The notes under the pieces were generated by a model. That model was not told where the DNA came from, did no database searches, and saw only the letters and a program-made list of their open reading frames with translations. A stretch of 64,000 nt of DNA from Mesotaenium endlicherianum (taxonomy: Eukaryota; Streptophyta; Zygnematophyceae; Zygnematales; Mesotaeniaceae), in contig WELA01007202.1 of NCBI GenBank assembly GCA_009602735.1, positions 534,522-598,521 of the forward strand, given 5' to 3'. Position numbers and translations under genes: made by a program. Below are positions 32,022 through 43,701 of this stretch, piece by piece (positions within the stretch are counted from its first letter, which is position 1; each line of letters starts with the position of its first letter).

Positions 32022-33451
32022 CTAATGGCACAGCGAACAATTCTGCACGTGATCTCTCATGGTGTTACCATCAGAACCTTCCAGTTCCAACACACCATTG
32101 TCGAACGCATGTTTCACGCGTAAGATTACTGCACCTGAATTGGTGTCAATGGTGGTCTTAGTCTGGCGCTTGGGGTAGACAAAGTCTCCTTCCTGGATCT
32201 GCATCATTTGCAGGCGGTAGCTCCCATCTCGCGTCCTGGCGTAACGCTGTGTGTCTCTTTTCTGTGCAATTTTCAGATTGTCCAGGGCAGCAGGCATCAT
32301 GTGCTCAAATAACACCTTGCAGCGCAACATGACCTTTAACAGTTCATCAGGGTTGTCCAGATCAATCACCTGCTCAATCTCCTGCTTGATGCTGCTGGGC
32401 ACAACTGGACTTCTTCCAAACAGAATCTGATAAGGCGAGTAATTTGCCAAAGCAGCTTGCTTGCTAAATCTGTAACCCAAAACTAGCCATGGCAGGGCCA
32501 GATCCCAATCACGATTATCATGCTCAAGGCAAAATTTGCGTAAAGTTAATAGACTTAATAGTTTGCACCATCCGTTCTGCCAGACCATCTGCTTGTGGGT
32601 AGTCTCTAGACGTAATGGGATAGTCAATGAAGCATTTATCCAGAAGTTTCTGAAGATCCTTGGTCTATCAGCACTTCTGCTTGGGCTCCATGACGTACAA
32701 TCACACCATTGAGGAGCGCTTCCGTGGTCCCCAAGCTTTCCTTAGCGGTTAGAGGTACCACCCCTATCCACTTAGAAAAATGCTGAATCATGACCATAAT
32801 GAACTTGTTACCTCGCTTGGACAGCGGTAGCTCACCTGCAAGATCGCAGCTCCACCGGTAGCCTAGGCCCATGATTGGCAGAGGTTGCAGGTGTGGGTGT
32901 TGCTGCGTAAAACCAGCCTTGACGCGATCGCAGCTTGTACAGGCCTTGATTACATCCTCACACTGCTGCTTCATGCCCCTCCGCCAATAAGACAGCTCCA
33001 GAAGACTGTATGTCGTCTTGACACCATAGTGTCCGATATTCTCATGCATTTCCTGCACCACAGCTCGTCTTTTGGTGGGTTCTGGCACTAACTTTTCCTG
33101 ACCAGTTTCTTCAATCTTGAAGAGATTATTGCGTTTCCAGCAAAACCTTTTAGCTCGATGGCCTACCAGGTCCTTTTCCTTTGCCGATAATCCTTCCATA
33201 TGGACCCCCGTCTTCAACCAATGCATAGTGGCTTGATCTTTCCAGATCTCTAGACTGAACAAAGGTAGGGGCTCAGCTTCTCCTGATGCTACCATTCTAG
33301 CCATTTCGGCCAAGCAGGCGGCCAACTCTGTGGGGCTGCTCGGATCTTTGTCTTCTCGAGCTCCTGTTTTGTTGTCCGCGGATGGGTCCAGGTTCCTGCT
33401 GAATCCATCAGCGTCGTTGTTGAGTATACCTGCTCGGTATATCACCGTCAT
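32022..33451 (-). pseudogene. Element C1 integrase
   Basis: Segments recognised: zinc-binding region (HENIGHYGVKTTYSLLELSY, then CTSCDRVKAG), core (WSCDLAGELPLSKRGNKFIM, LIDQGSS) and the C-terminal region (PWLVLGYRFSKQAALANYSP, then DFVYPKRQTKTTI and VKHAFDNGVLELEGSDG). Fossil, in several pieces. Confidence 0.82.
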
Positions 33452-33479
33452 CTGGTACTCCTGAAGCTTGAGAGCTCAA

Positions 33480-33847
33480 CGAGCTAGTTTACCAGTGAGG
33501 TCTCTATTCTTCATCAGCCAGAATAATGGCGAATGACCTGTGATAAGCGTGAAGGGTCTTCCCCATAGATACTCTCTGAAATGTGCAACAGCCCAAACCA
33601 CTGCCAGTAGCTCTCCTTCGTAGAACGATTAGTTGCTCTCCGCTCGGTTGTTAGAGCGCGAGGCATAGGCAATGACGTACTCCTCTCTAGGACTTTCGGC
33701 CTGAGTGAGTACAGCGCCAATTCCCACACGACTCCAGTCGGTGTGTAGATTGAACGGCTTGGAGTAGTCAGGTGTTCGCAAGACTGGGGCTATTACCAGC
33801 TGCTCCTTGAGCTCGTTCATGGCCTTGTCCTGGGCTTCCGTCCACAC
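33480..33847 (-). pseudogene. Element C1 RNase H region
   Basis: TEAQDKAMNELKEQLVIAPVL, then PFNLHTDWSRVGIGAVLTQ and YVIAYASRSNNRAESN. This is the RT connection and first part of a Ty3 RNase H. Fossil. Confidence 0.8.
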
Positions 33848-33871
33848 AAGAGGTACGTCCTTTTTCAGGAG

Positions 33872-34726
33872 TTATGTCAAGGATTTAGCAATTTTGCTAT
33901 AATCCTTCACAACTTTACGATCGTATCCGCTTAGCCTCAACAGAGCTTTCAGCTTAGACACATTTGCTGGTGCAGGTATCTTGTTAATGGCTTCAGTCCT
34001 TATAGCCTGAGGGGACATAGCATTGTTCCCAATCTCATGTTCTAAGTAAGGCACATGTGCCTCAAAGAATCCGCACTTTCCAACGTGTTGCGTCATCTGG
34101 AATTTCTCTAGGCGCTGGAACACTTGTTCTAAGTGCTCAAAGTGCTCCTGTATGGACTTGCTGAATACCACTACGTCATCAATGTATGGTTTTGCAAAAT
34201 CCAGCCCCTCGAGCACTTTATCCATAGTCCTTTGAAAGATGGCTGGAGCATTTTTCAGTCCAAACGGCATTACCGTCCATTGCAAAAGTTCCCTTTGAGC
34301 CCAGAAAGCGGTCTTACCTTGATCTTCTGTTTTCACAGGGATCTCGTTGAACCCTTGGCGTAGATTGATGATGTTGAACACCTTCCCGATGGTAGCAATC
34401 GCAAAAAGCCACTCTGGTGTAGGCATCACATAGCTGTCTGGCTCCGTGTGAGAATTCAGTCGTCTGTAGGCTCCACACATACGAGTGGCTGTATAATTGC
34501 CATCCTCGTCTTTCTTTGCAACTACTACCGTGGGAGCTCCATGTATTGAGGTTGATTTCTCCATCATGCTGAGCTTGTGCAGCTCCTGGCAAGTGCTCTC
34601 CACACAGTCCCATTTGGTCTGACAGAGCTTATGTGGCCCAAGTCTGACTGGGTTATCAGTAGTTAGTGTGATGTCATACACACTGGCAGTGGTTCTACCA
34701 ATCTCCTCTTTGGTAAAAGCAAACAC
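33872..34726 (-). pseudogene. Element C1 reverse transcriptase
   Basis: A 284-residue segment: HGAPTVVVAKKDEDG, RMCGAYRRLN, PVKTEDQGKTAFW, WTVMPFGLKNAPAIFQRTMD and the catalytic KPYIDDVVVFSKS region, then FEAHVPYLEHEIG. A Ty3-type RT, well separated from those of A and B. Confidence 0.88.
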
Positions 34727-37700
34727 CTAGCGATGCTTCTTTAGCAGCCTTTTGACTTGTGCTCTCTGTTGGGTTGAGACTCATGTTTCCAATGGTGAAA
34801 ACCTCAGTTGCTGGCAGCTTTTGCCCAACACAGGCATCCAGTAGTTGGTACTCTTTGGGTCCAGGTGGGGGCTTTCCGCCCTCATCCTGGCCTTTGGGCT
34901 TTTCTGCCTGATTGTTAGGCGGTGGAGTGGCAGGTTTTGCAACTTGCTCCTTTGCTATCTCAGGCTTGGCGGCTTGCTTCTTTGGCCTCTTACCTTTTTC
35001 GATAGATCGTCGCCTTTCTAACTGCGTAGTGTAGGTCAAACGCCTCCGGATGGGCTGCTTCAAGAATCTTTCTTCAACGGCCGCAGTTCAGTTGGTCCCT
35101 GTTCCTCCTTCTTCACGTTGTGGGGGTGGGTTTGGCAAAGGCCACCCTGTTGGATTTCCTCTGGGTTCGATTGTCCAACCCCATTTGCGCTCAATGGTAG
35201 CTATGCGCGCAACGGTTGTGCCAAACTCCTCTTTGGCTGGTGGTGTAACCGTCCATGTTTGTGTCATAGTCTGCGATCTTTGGGCCGCAGCTAGTTGTGC
35301 TTATACAGCATTTTCTGGTGTCAAGCGGCTTATGGTGCTTCTTAGCTTTCCAGTTCCTTTTCCGATACTGCAGGTGTCCTAGGAGCTGAACTGTCCTTCT
35401 CCCATGGTCCAGTGGGTGAGGGATGCACCATGGGAATGTGAATTCCCAAAGTCATGGCTCTGCGAATTAAGCCATCCTCTCCCTCTCTTTGCAAAATCTC
35501 TAGGATAGGTTGCGGAGGAGGAGCCGTGGTTCCTTTTGGAACCCCTTATCTCTGAGCTGTTCCTCTGTATTTGAAGTAACGCATCAGCATCCGCCTGAAA
35601 GGTGCATTCCCTTCCCGAGCAACCTTTCTTCGTTTGCTTGCGCGACCGTGAGGATTTCCTTGTGCCGGTTCCACCTTAGCGGTGCAGGCAGCCACTTCCT
35701 ACGGCTGTTGTAGCTGATGTGGGGTAGCTTCTAGTGCTGGCAAACTGGCGGTTGGAATGCTGGATGTAGGCAATCTTCGATCGTTGTAAAGAATATCCGG
35801 GCTGGGTCCTTCCATCATCAATTGGTCGTTCACCCAGTCATCCGTTCTGAGTTCTTCTAGCTCCAATAGATCCAGTTCTGGGGTAGGAAAACGTGGAATT
35901 GCTTTTTGAATCTCCTCTTCATTGGTGACTGACGGCAGGTCAAACCCTGGAAGGTCTGGCATCTCTGCTCATCTTCAACTGATTTCTCCGCTCCGGGTGG
36001 TGGCGTTTCTCCTTCATTATATGTGTTGAGCTTTGCCAAGTTGACGATGGCTGATTGCAGAGCGCTTGCCTCCTTAGCCACTTCCCGTTCCTTGTGTTGT
36101 CAGGCGTCTGCGTCCTGCAGCTGCTCCATGATTTGCCTTGCAATGGATTCAGCTGTTTGAGTGGCTGAACCTCGCTGTTGCCCCTTAGCTTGCGGCTCTG
36201 GGCTCATCAAGGCAGGTGCTGTAGACAGTTTCTTGTCCAACTCCTCCTGGCGTTCTTCGAATACTACTTCGAGACATATGGTCTTTGCAGACCCTCCACA
36301 CAGTCCCACTCGGTCTGATTGAGCTTATGCAACCCAAGTCTGACTGGGTTATCAGTAGTTTGTGTGATCTCACACACTGGCAGAGGTTCTACCAATCTCC
36401 TCCTTGGTAAAAGCAAACACCTTGCGGTGCTTCTTCAGCAACCTTTCTACTTGTGCTCTTAGTTGGGTTGAGACCATGTTTCCAATGGTGAAATCTTGAG
36501 ATTCCGTCTGCTTTTCCCCAACACACGCATCCAGTAGTTGCTACTCTTTTGGTGCAGGTGGGGGCTTTTTGCCCTCATCCTGGCCTTCAGGATTTTCTGC
36601 CTGATTGTTAGGTGGTGGAGTGGCAGGCTTGGCAGCTTGCTCCTCCCCTAACTTAGGCTCGGCGGGCTACTTCTTAGGCCTTTTACCTTTTCCGATGGAT
36701 TGTCGCCTCTCTTGTTGAGTGGAGTATGTCAGATGCCTCCGGATGGGCTGCCTTAAGAACCTTTCTTCATCGGCTGCAGTCCAGCTGGTCCTCGTTCCTC
36801 CCTCTACACGTGGCGGGGGCGGATTCGGCAAAGGCCACCCCGCTGGATCTGCTCTGGGGTCGATTCTCCAACTCCACTCGCGCTCAATGGTAGCAATGCG
36901 CGCATTGGTTGTGCCAAAGTCCTCCCTGGAAAGTGGCGTAACCGTCCATGCTTGCGTCAAAGTTTGGGGTTTTTGAGCCGCAGCTAGTTGTGCGTATACG
37001 GCATTCTTTGCTCTCAAGCGGCTTATGGTACTTCTTAGCTCTACCAATTCTCTTTCAAAAATTGCAGGTGTCTTAGGAGCTAGACTATCCTTCTCCCACG
37101 TTCCAGTGGATGAAGGACGCACCATGGGAATGTGAATTCCCAGCGCTATGGCTTTGCGAATCAAGCCATCTTCTCCCTGTGTCTGCAAAATCTCCAGGAT
37201 AGCTTGCGAAGGAGGGGCCATGGTTCCTTTTGGAACCCCTTCTCTCTAAGATGTTCCCCTATACCTGAGATAACGCATCAGCATCCGCCTGAAAGGTGCA
37301 TTCCCTTCCCGGGGTACCTTCTTTGGTCCGCTTGCGCGAGCGTGAGGATTACCATGTGTTGGTTCCACCTTAGGGGTGCAGGCAGCCACTTCTTACGGCT
37401 GTTGTAGCTGATGTGGGGTAGCTTTTGGTGCTGATAAACTGGCAGTTGGGGTGTTGGATGTAGGCAACCTCCGATCGTTGGATGGATCTGACGAGTTGGG
37501 CCCCTCCATTATCAAGTAATCGGCCACCAAGTTATACGTCCTGAGCTCTTGTAGCTCCAACAGGTCCAGCTCTGGGCTAGGGAAACGTGGAATTTCTTCC
37601 CGAATCTCCTCTTCATTGGTGACTGACGGCAGGTCAAACTCTGGAAGGTTTGGCATCTCTGCCTCATCTTTAACTGACTTCTCCACTCCAAGTGGTGGTG

Positions 37701-37990
37701 GCTCTCCATTATAATCTGTGTAGAGCTTCGCCAGGTTGACGATGGCTGATTGCAACGTGCTTGCTGCCTTAGCCACTTCCTCTTCCTTGTGTCGTCGAGC
37801 GTCTGCTTCTAGCTGCTGCTCCATGATCTACCTTCTAATAGACTCAGCTGTCTGACTGGCTGAACCCTGCTGTTTCTCCTTAGCCTGCGTCTCTGGGCTC
37901 ATCAAAGAGGGTGTTGTGGACAAGTGCTTGCCCGACTCTTCCTTGTGTTCTTCGAATAGCACTTCAAGGCATATGGTCTTTGCAGTCCCT
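34597..37990 (-). repeat. 1.69-kb direct tandem duplication in the element C1 linker
   Basis: The block 34597-36290 is repeated, clearly diverged, at 36291-37990 in the same orientation. Landmarks seen twice include CTCCACACAGTCCCA, CCAAGTCTGACTGGGTTATC, GGCTGTTGTAGCTGATGTGG and CTGACGGCAGGTCAAAC. Both units encode the same protein stretch: a Glu/Leu-rich region (IVNLAKL…LPSVTNEEEI…ELDLLEL), then a Pro/Gln part, then a helical region (ELRSTISRLRAKNAVYAQLAAAQ) and a basic end (RRLTYTTQLERRRSIEKGKRPKK and equivalent). Confidence 0.8.
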
Positions 37991-38676
37991 CCAGAATCTC
38001 CTGAATTTTGGCTACTCTCCTCAGCCCATTCACCAATATTGCACTGGCGTTCTCCGAGGGATGCTCAGTTGGTATCATAGGACTCTTCAGGGGTCCTATT
38101 CAGGTACTCTTCACATGCCCATCTTGGCTCTTCACAAATGCTGCGCTGGCGCTCTCGCACTAATGCTTGATTTAGATAGTATTCAAGGTCTTCAGGCGTT
38201 GGCTCAGGGGTCTTCTTCTCAGACTCCTCTGACATGTCTTTTAACGGCGCTTGCTCTGGTGAAGACGATGGACACGTTTGCTTAGCTCCCCAGCTACTCG
38301 AGCTTTCCTGCTACTAGTCTCCTCGACCAGCTCCTCTTGGGCTGAGGTGGGTATCGTACTCTGATTTGGCATCTTTTGGAGTCTCCTCACGCCTTGATGT
38401 TGCGACCCCGGAAGGTGGTCTCCCAAATATCTGACTGTGAGTGGCGTTTCTCACAGATGACGGGGTGTCCTGCGTACCGTCTTCTGTGCTTGGCAACGGC
38501 GTTGTTTGCTTAGAGGTCTGGTTCCCCATGGGTGCATCCTCTCTTTCCAGAGGTGCTTGTAATCCAGCGCTCCGGTTATCGATCCGGTCCAACAAATCCT
38601 GGCATACCATTAGATTGGCTACCCTAGCTTCCCTGAATACTCTGATTCTGGCAGCTTTTGCTGCGTCTCTTTGCAC
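34695..38676 (-). pseudogene. Element C1 linker region between methyltransferase and RT
   Basis: Low-complexity, charged and coiled-coil-like coding traces with no enzyme motif. Composition is rich in Pro, Gln, Glu, Lys and Arg. A short helical start (RDAAKAARIRVFREARVANL) follows the methyltransferase. The corresponding DNA in C2 is present only in part (52421-52910). The role is unknown: it could be a tether, a nuclear-localisation segment or a scaffold. Fossil. Confidence 0.55.
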
Positions 38677-38718
38677 ACGATATTCTTCTTGTTGCTGATG
38701 TGCCGTTCTGAGAGCCCT

Positions 38719-40081
38719 CTAATCAGATGTTGGCACCACATGGACCACAATTGTCACTGGTCTTGGCCTTCGCATAGGCTTGTCAGTGAAGGTCAAGCGC
38801 TGCCACGTCATGATTGTTTCCACCAGCCAAGTCATAGAGTGCTGTTCAATCATGTTGCCGAAAATCTTCGCAGCTTCATCTGACCCTACAGCACCGGCTA
38901 TATGCCGAGCTGTGGTGTCGAGAATTCCACGGCATTTGCCGTTCTCCACCGCAGTAGGCTCTTTCCAAATGGCATCTCTTTCATGCATGTCTTTGACCAT
39001 TCTTGGTCCACCTTCTATGAAGGCTTGGGATCGTGGATACGCTGTGAAGGTAGGCAGTACCACCCTTGGCCGACCTAGTTCGTTGAGTACACACTCTGGG
39101 TAGGAATCCCTCCTGGTCACTGGTCTGGTACGTACCGCCAACGCCTCTTCCACTGTCAATTCCATCGGTGATTGCTGTGTAAGGTCCTTCATCTCTCTCA
39201 GGACCTCAATAGACATGCCGTTGGTCCAAAATATTCTGGCCCTATGGGATAATCCTCCGTGCTTGGCGTTGTTGATTAGCACATGATGACCCAAAGTGGA
39301 GTCCAAAATCAGCCATGGCTCTCCCGGCTTCATCTGGTTTGTAATCTCTTCTTGCATGCATTCTCAATCACAAACATTGGTGGGTAGTAGTGCTGTCGTT
39401 CCCGCACCATGCTGATGATTTTCACCATCCATCCCCACTGTTGTGCTCGTGGATCACTGAATCCCCACCTGTTTCCAGCTTGAGAAAACGGTTGACAAGG
39501 GAAACCAGCAAAGATCCAGTCACTCCTGTAGCCATACAAGTCTTCAGGCTTCCAATCAATAGTGTTGCCTCCGGCAATACGCTCAACATTGGTGTATGCG
39601 GGCACCAACCCTTTAAAGTGATGCATTTGCGCATCTGACTCGTGACTCTTCTGAATACTAGAAAAGCGTGGTCATCAATGTCCACATACAGGACTTTGGC
39701 CACCTGTATCCCTCGCTGGATCAACGCTACAGTCCCAGACCTTTGTCTAACGAGTAATTCCAACACCACTACTCCTCCCCTTTCATGAAAAGGATCTCCC
39801 ATCCTGACAATGCCTTGTGGCAGCGGCTCAACTCCAGGCATCAAGTTTGCGGCCGAGGTAATTGAGTAGGGTACTGGCAGCAGCTCTTGCGGGCCGCGGG
39901 CCCTGTCACTCACAATTTCCAGTTGCTCCATAATACGAGGTTGCCATACCAACGGTGTTGGCATGTTGATGCTCGTATAGCTTTCTTCTTCTTGCTTCAT
40001 GATGTTGTCGCAAGGTTCTGGGTACCTATTATTAACGCAGCAGTTTAGCAACCCGTAGTTTGCTTCTCCTTTGCAAACCAT
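38719..40081 (-). pseudogene. Element C1 C5-cytosine DNA methyltransferase domain
   Basis: Coding traces on the minus strand carry the ordered motifs of a C5-cytosine methyltransferase. They are a motif I region with SGTVALIQRGIQVAKVLYVD (SAM-binding fold, about 39680-39780); motif IV with the catalytic cysteine, GFPCQPFSQAGNRWGFSDPR (about 39435-39510); motif VI MFVIEN (about 39355); motif VIII HRARIFWTNG (about 39225); and a motif X-like GNMIEQHSMTWLVETIM (about 38800-38860). The HRAR-F-N word is typical of the DNMT3/DRM side, while the PCQPFS-AG word resembles Dcm/DNMT1-type enzymes, so placement is open. Expected activity for the family is transfer of a methyl group from SAM to cytosine C5. 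It sits between protease and RT inside the element. Fossil copy. Confidence 0.82.
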
Positions 40082-40099
40082 CTTCGCAGGAATTTCTCG

Positions 40100-40480
40100 T
40101 GCCGGCTGCCGATCTGTTGACTAGTTAGTTACCTTTTGCTTCTGCAGATCGATGACCATACCCAACGGAATCAGTGCTTTTGTTCCCAAGAGAACATCAT
40201 AATTCTTTGCCTTCGTCACTGTGCACTCCATGAGTAGTGACGCCTCTTTAGGTTTCCTTGAATCTATTGTGATTTTCACAGGCTTGCGGGTAATCTCACA
40301 AGACTTTGAGACTTGCCCTCAGGGAGTTCTTATTTAAAAAGGACTCTATTTCAGGTCCGTTGCTGTCAATCCTAAAGCTTTCATAGATCGCTTTCCCAAG
40401 ACGATTGAATCTGCGCCCGTATCCAACAGAATGTTGGGAGCTGCCCAATTGTTGAGTATTAATGCACCATCCCTATTCTG
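40100..40480 (-). pseudogene. Element C1 aspartic protease
   Basis: Minus-strand trace with APNILLDTGADSIVLGKRS, the DTGA catalytic motif of a retropepsin, and a later VLLGTKALIPLG-type segment. Same position as in C2. Fossil. Confidence 0.7.
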
Positions 40481-40485
40481 CACTC

Positions 40486-42494
40486 TCACGGTGCTAAATA
40501 GGTGGGCAATGAGGCGCTATATGCACCCCCCTCAGCTATATCTAGGTGATGTCTGGTTTCTTCAACCGTGAACGGGTAGGTGATATGCAAATCAGCAAGA
40601 GAAAGCAAAGGAGCATGCTGGATCCGGTGTTCCGCCAAGGCCTTCAGCTTCTCCAACGAAAAACTAAATATCTTACGCATCCCAGGCCTGGCTTGTCGTA
40701 GCTGCGAGATCTCATATTCAGCTTGAGTGATTCGAAAAATCTGAGGAAGCTTCCCAGCATTCCTTAGCACCAAACGGTCGTGATCTGCTTGCTCGGCAGC
40801 CATTGTACCCACAGCCTTTTCAGGCATCAATTTCTCGCCTTTGCAGACGGTCTTTACTGCAACATTTGCATCATAGTAGACTTTAGACGCATTTAGTTTC
40901 GCAAATTGAGCTTTCAACTCGGCAATTATTGCACTGATAGCTTTTGGTTACCCTTGCGGTTACCAGAGCCACCCTTTACTTTCTTTCGTGGCAGCATTTG
41001 CCCATGGCGGCTTTAGATTTGGGTTCTTAGACCAGCACTCATCTTTTGAGTGTCCCTTCTTGCTGCAATGGGCGCATATCCGCGTCTTGCTAGCAGATAG
41101 TTGCTTAGCATCTGAGAACGGACCATCTCTCTTCTGATGTTCTGATTTCCCGCAATTCCAACAGCCCTCTACTATTTCAGCAGGGTTGGCGTGCTTACCA
41201 AACTTATGGAAAGGCCCGCTCTTTTCTGAAAATTAGAGCTGTTGGCCTTAGGTGGAGAGGATTCCTCCCTTCTCTCAAGAGCCATAAGCATCCTGGAAGC
41301 CTCCTTGTACCACACTTTACCTTCTTCCACATTGTGTGCTGTTTCAGCCGCCTCGTCGATGTCCCAGTCAATCCCGTGCTTTGCGGACATGTGTGGCTTG
41401 ACTTCATGATCTGTTTCCTTGCCCAAGCACAACAGAAACTTGTCAGCCACTATTCTGGGCTCGTACATTTTTGCCTTTTTGGCGAGGTCTATCGATAACC
41501 TCAATGACTGTCTCGTTCTTTTGAAGGACAAAATGCACATAACGGTGCTCTTTAAGACTGCGATGCTCTGCAAATCGTGCTTCAAGCAACTAAAAGGAAC
41601 AACGCAGGCAATGCTCGAAGTCTAGCTGGTCATCCCCAGCCTCCATATCCTTACGACGGCTAGCCAAGGCTTGCGCATGGCTTGTCTTTGTCGTGGCGCT
41701 ATCGCCTCGCTGACCGTTAAGAAGTGCAGCTCTGCGCGTTACTCGTTCCTGACCATTAGCAATCTTTTCAGACAGTTTTGCACACACCTTTCGCAACTCT
41801 GCGACAAAGCCGGCATCATCAATCTGAGTAGCAGCCCTTTGCTGGCCCTCAGTGAGTTGCCTCATGGCCTCTGTTAATTCTTGTGTTAGTGCATCTAAGT
41901 CTATGCTCTCAACAGGTGCAGTTGTCACTGCTCTTCCTGAAGATGAAGCAAACATTTGGACTTTCGCAGCCTCTTTCTGGATTTTTGAATCCCTTGCCCT
42001 TTTTTGCTCTCCAAATCCCCATTCCTGGGTGAGATCCTCATCCTTCCAAAATTGGCGATATATCAACAAGGCATCCTTATCCAAGTATCGAACCAAGCCT
42101 ATAAATGCGACAGATTGCGTATAAGAAGAATCCTTCCGAATCTTCTCAAAGAATCTCCTCAAACTCTTCGAAATTGAGACCGTTTCTGCTGGTTCGTCCG
42201 CTAAATTACTTTGCACTTAGGATTTTCATCCCGATCATCACCGGCCATTTTGAACGATGACCAGGACTCACCGACTTTACCCCACACGTCTTGCTCTCTA
42301 CCCAAATCAGGTGCAAAGGCTCGTGTGTTATTGGGGTTGTCACCTCTTACGGAGATATGACGAGACTCGTCTCTCGACGGTTGCTCACTCCACCGATTGT
42401 CAGTATGCTCAGATGTCTCACTTCCCGGTGGACTCTGGCTAGAGTCAGAACGTTCTGCTGTCTCCACAGAGTGGTAGAGTCTTCCACTCCTCAA
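40486..42494 (-). pseudogene. Element C1 Gag
   Basis: Coding traces in several segments: an acidic Ser-rich start (SQSPPGSETSEHTD), a helical region (RRFFEKIRKDSSYTQSVAFI, DLDALTQELTEAMRQL), a second helical region (IDLAKKAKMYEPRIVADKFL), zinc-knuckle remains (ICAHCSKKGHSKDEC) and an acidic/basic stretch leading into protease. The counterpart in C2 shows the layout more clearly. Fossil. Confidence 0.7.
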
Positions 42495-43326
42495 CTACAT
42501 ATACAGTTGAATTTCTCCGGGTCCCCTTCCATGTTGAACACCGGCAGCCTTCACAGGCCTCAAACCCCAACTGGCCTGGGAATTCTTATTCACCTGAACC
42601 AATCAACCAAGTTCTTAGAAGTAGGACAGAAGCGTCTATTTTGCAGTTCTCTACTTTCTACCAACGAGATCCCTTCTTGGGAAATGCTGAGGTCTAACCT
42701 TTTTATAATACACTGAGAAAAAAATTTCCATCGTCGGCAGAAGCGTGGCGTCTCGGCTCTTCTGTGGCCTTAGGAATTCCTTCTTTTTCGTGCTTCTTCT
42801 TCTCCTTTTCTTCTATGCCTGAGCTCCTTCTGCTTCTTTGACAACGATGCAAGCAAGAATGAGGCGGCTTCAGGCAGGACTCGTGCCTTTCGCGGGCACC
42901 ACACATTATCCTCTCTCGAGAATGCCAGTGCTTAGTCACAGCGCTTAGCTTGCATGCAGCCCTCAAACAGCTTTAGAAGTTGTCATTTAGCACGCCTCTG
43001 CAACATCCTGGGTGTACTTGGCTTAGATACCCGATTGATCAGTTCCTTACTTGGCACTTGTTGGGCTGACTCATTGCTGGTTCCAAACCCCTAGCCTTTC
43101 GGCTGACTACTCTAACCAAATCCCCATCCATCCCTGGGTCTGGGGTTTGACGTGTCGTGACCACTTTGACAATGATAACGACTCTGACATAACCGCTGAC
43201 TGAGATAAATCGGTCCTTTGGTCGGTAAGTCAACGCTGACTTTCCGTACTTGGGCGGCCGTGACTTGCGCTGCGCGTGCGGTACCGTCAAGTGGATAGCA
43301 GTCACAACAGCTGTCGAGCATACCAG
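42495..43326 (-). other. Element C1 leader region
   Basis: About 830 bp between the LTR at 43327 and the first gag-like segment. On the minus strand it starts with TGGTATGCTCGAC beside the LTR, a possible primer-binding site whose first six bases match the initiator-Met type. No supported gene. A basic Glu-rich ORF at 42703-42966 is not recognised. Confidence 0.45.
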
Positions 43327-43559
43327 CGTCGGACCCCTGGCACGTGCGTAGCTTCTCAGCATTATGCCTTCAACCTGGTCGACGTGTCGGCGGTCCCTTT
43401 CACGTGCAGGAATTCTCTGGTCGCTTGGTCGGTGCGTTACTGCACGTGGGAAGTCGACCGAGTTGATGGACCCCTGCACGTGTGTCGGTGGCGGACTGGC
43501 TGGGGGCTAACCCATTCCTGGTCTTCCTGCACTTGCATCATGCGGTGAAGCATCCCACA
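43327..43559 (-). repeat. LTR shared by elements C1 and C2 (233 bp)
   Basis: It matches 31493-31683. The leader and possible primer site of C1 lie on its left, and the 3' end of C2 (PHD finger, purine-rich stretch) lies on its right. It therefore serves as the 5' LTR of C1 and the 3' LTR of C2 at once. This is what unequal recombination between LTRs of adjacent copies would leave. Confidence 0.65.
43341..43482. promoter_or_regulatory. Cluster of four CACGTG (G-box) palindromes in the C-family LTR
   Basis: CACGTG occurs at 43341, 43401, 43443 and 43477, with a GACGTGTC word at 43381. In plants these are binding cores for bZIP and bHLH factors and for ABA-responsive elements. Two of the four are kept in the LTR at 31493-31683. 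Confidence 0.55.
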
Positions 43560-43701
43560 CTCAGTGCTTCCCATGCTCCACCAATTCCTCATTCCACACT
43601 ACCAATACTTAGTATAAATTTTCAAAAAGCTATCTTATACTCAGCTTCCCTTGCACCCCTCCCTTTTAGCTAAGGCGTCCCTCCCTTGCCGCTGAAAGCT
43701 T

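Larger units (their letters stand above)
31493..43559 (-). mobile_element. Element C1: Ty3-type retrotransposon with DNA methyltransferase and PHD finger, broken
   Basis: About 12.1 kb on the minus strand, bounded by a 191-bp LTR (31493-31683) and the LTR at 43327-43559. Order of parts in the direction of transcription: leader, gag with zinc knuckles, DTGA protease, C5-cytosine methyltransferase, long Pro/Gln/Glu-rich linker containing a 1.69-kb direct duplication, RT, RNase H, integrase, PHD finger. No chromodomain is present. The domain order is shared by C2, so the extra modules belong to the family. It is an old copy with well over ten breaks. Confidence 0.85.

Noticed and set aside
34695-38676. 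The C-family linker as an envelope-like gene
   Set aside because: It lies upstream of RT rather than downstream of integrase, and I see no signal peptide or membrane segment.
38719-40081. The methyltransferase as a host gene lying next to a retrotransposon
   Set aside because: The same domain sits in the same position and orientation between protease and RT in both C1 and C2.
43039-43479. 146-residue minus-strand ORF
   Set aside because: It lies across the shared LTR and the C1 leader. LTR DNA explains it.
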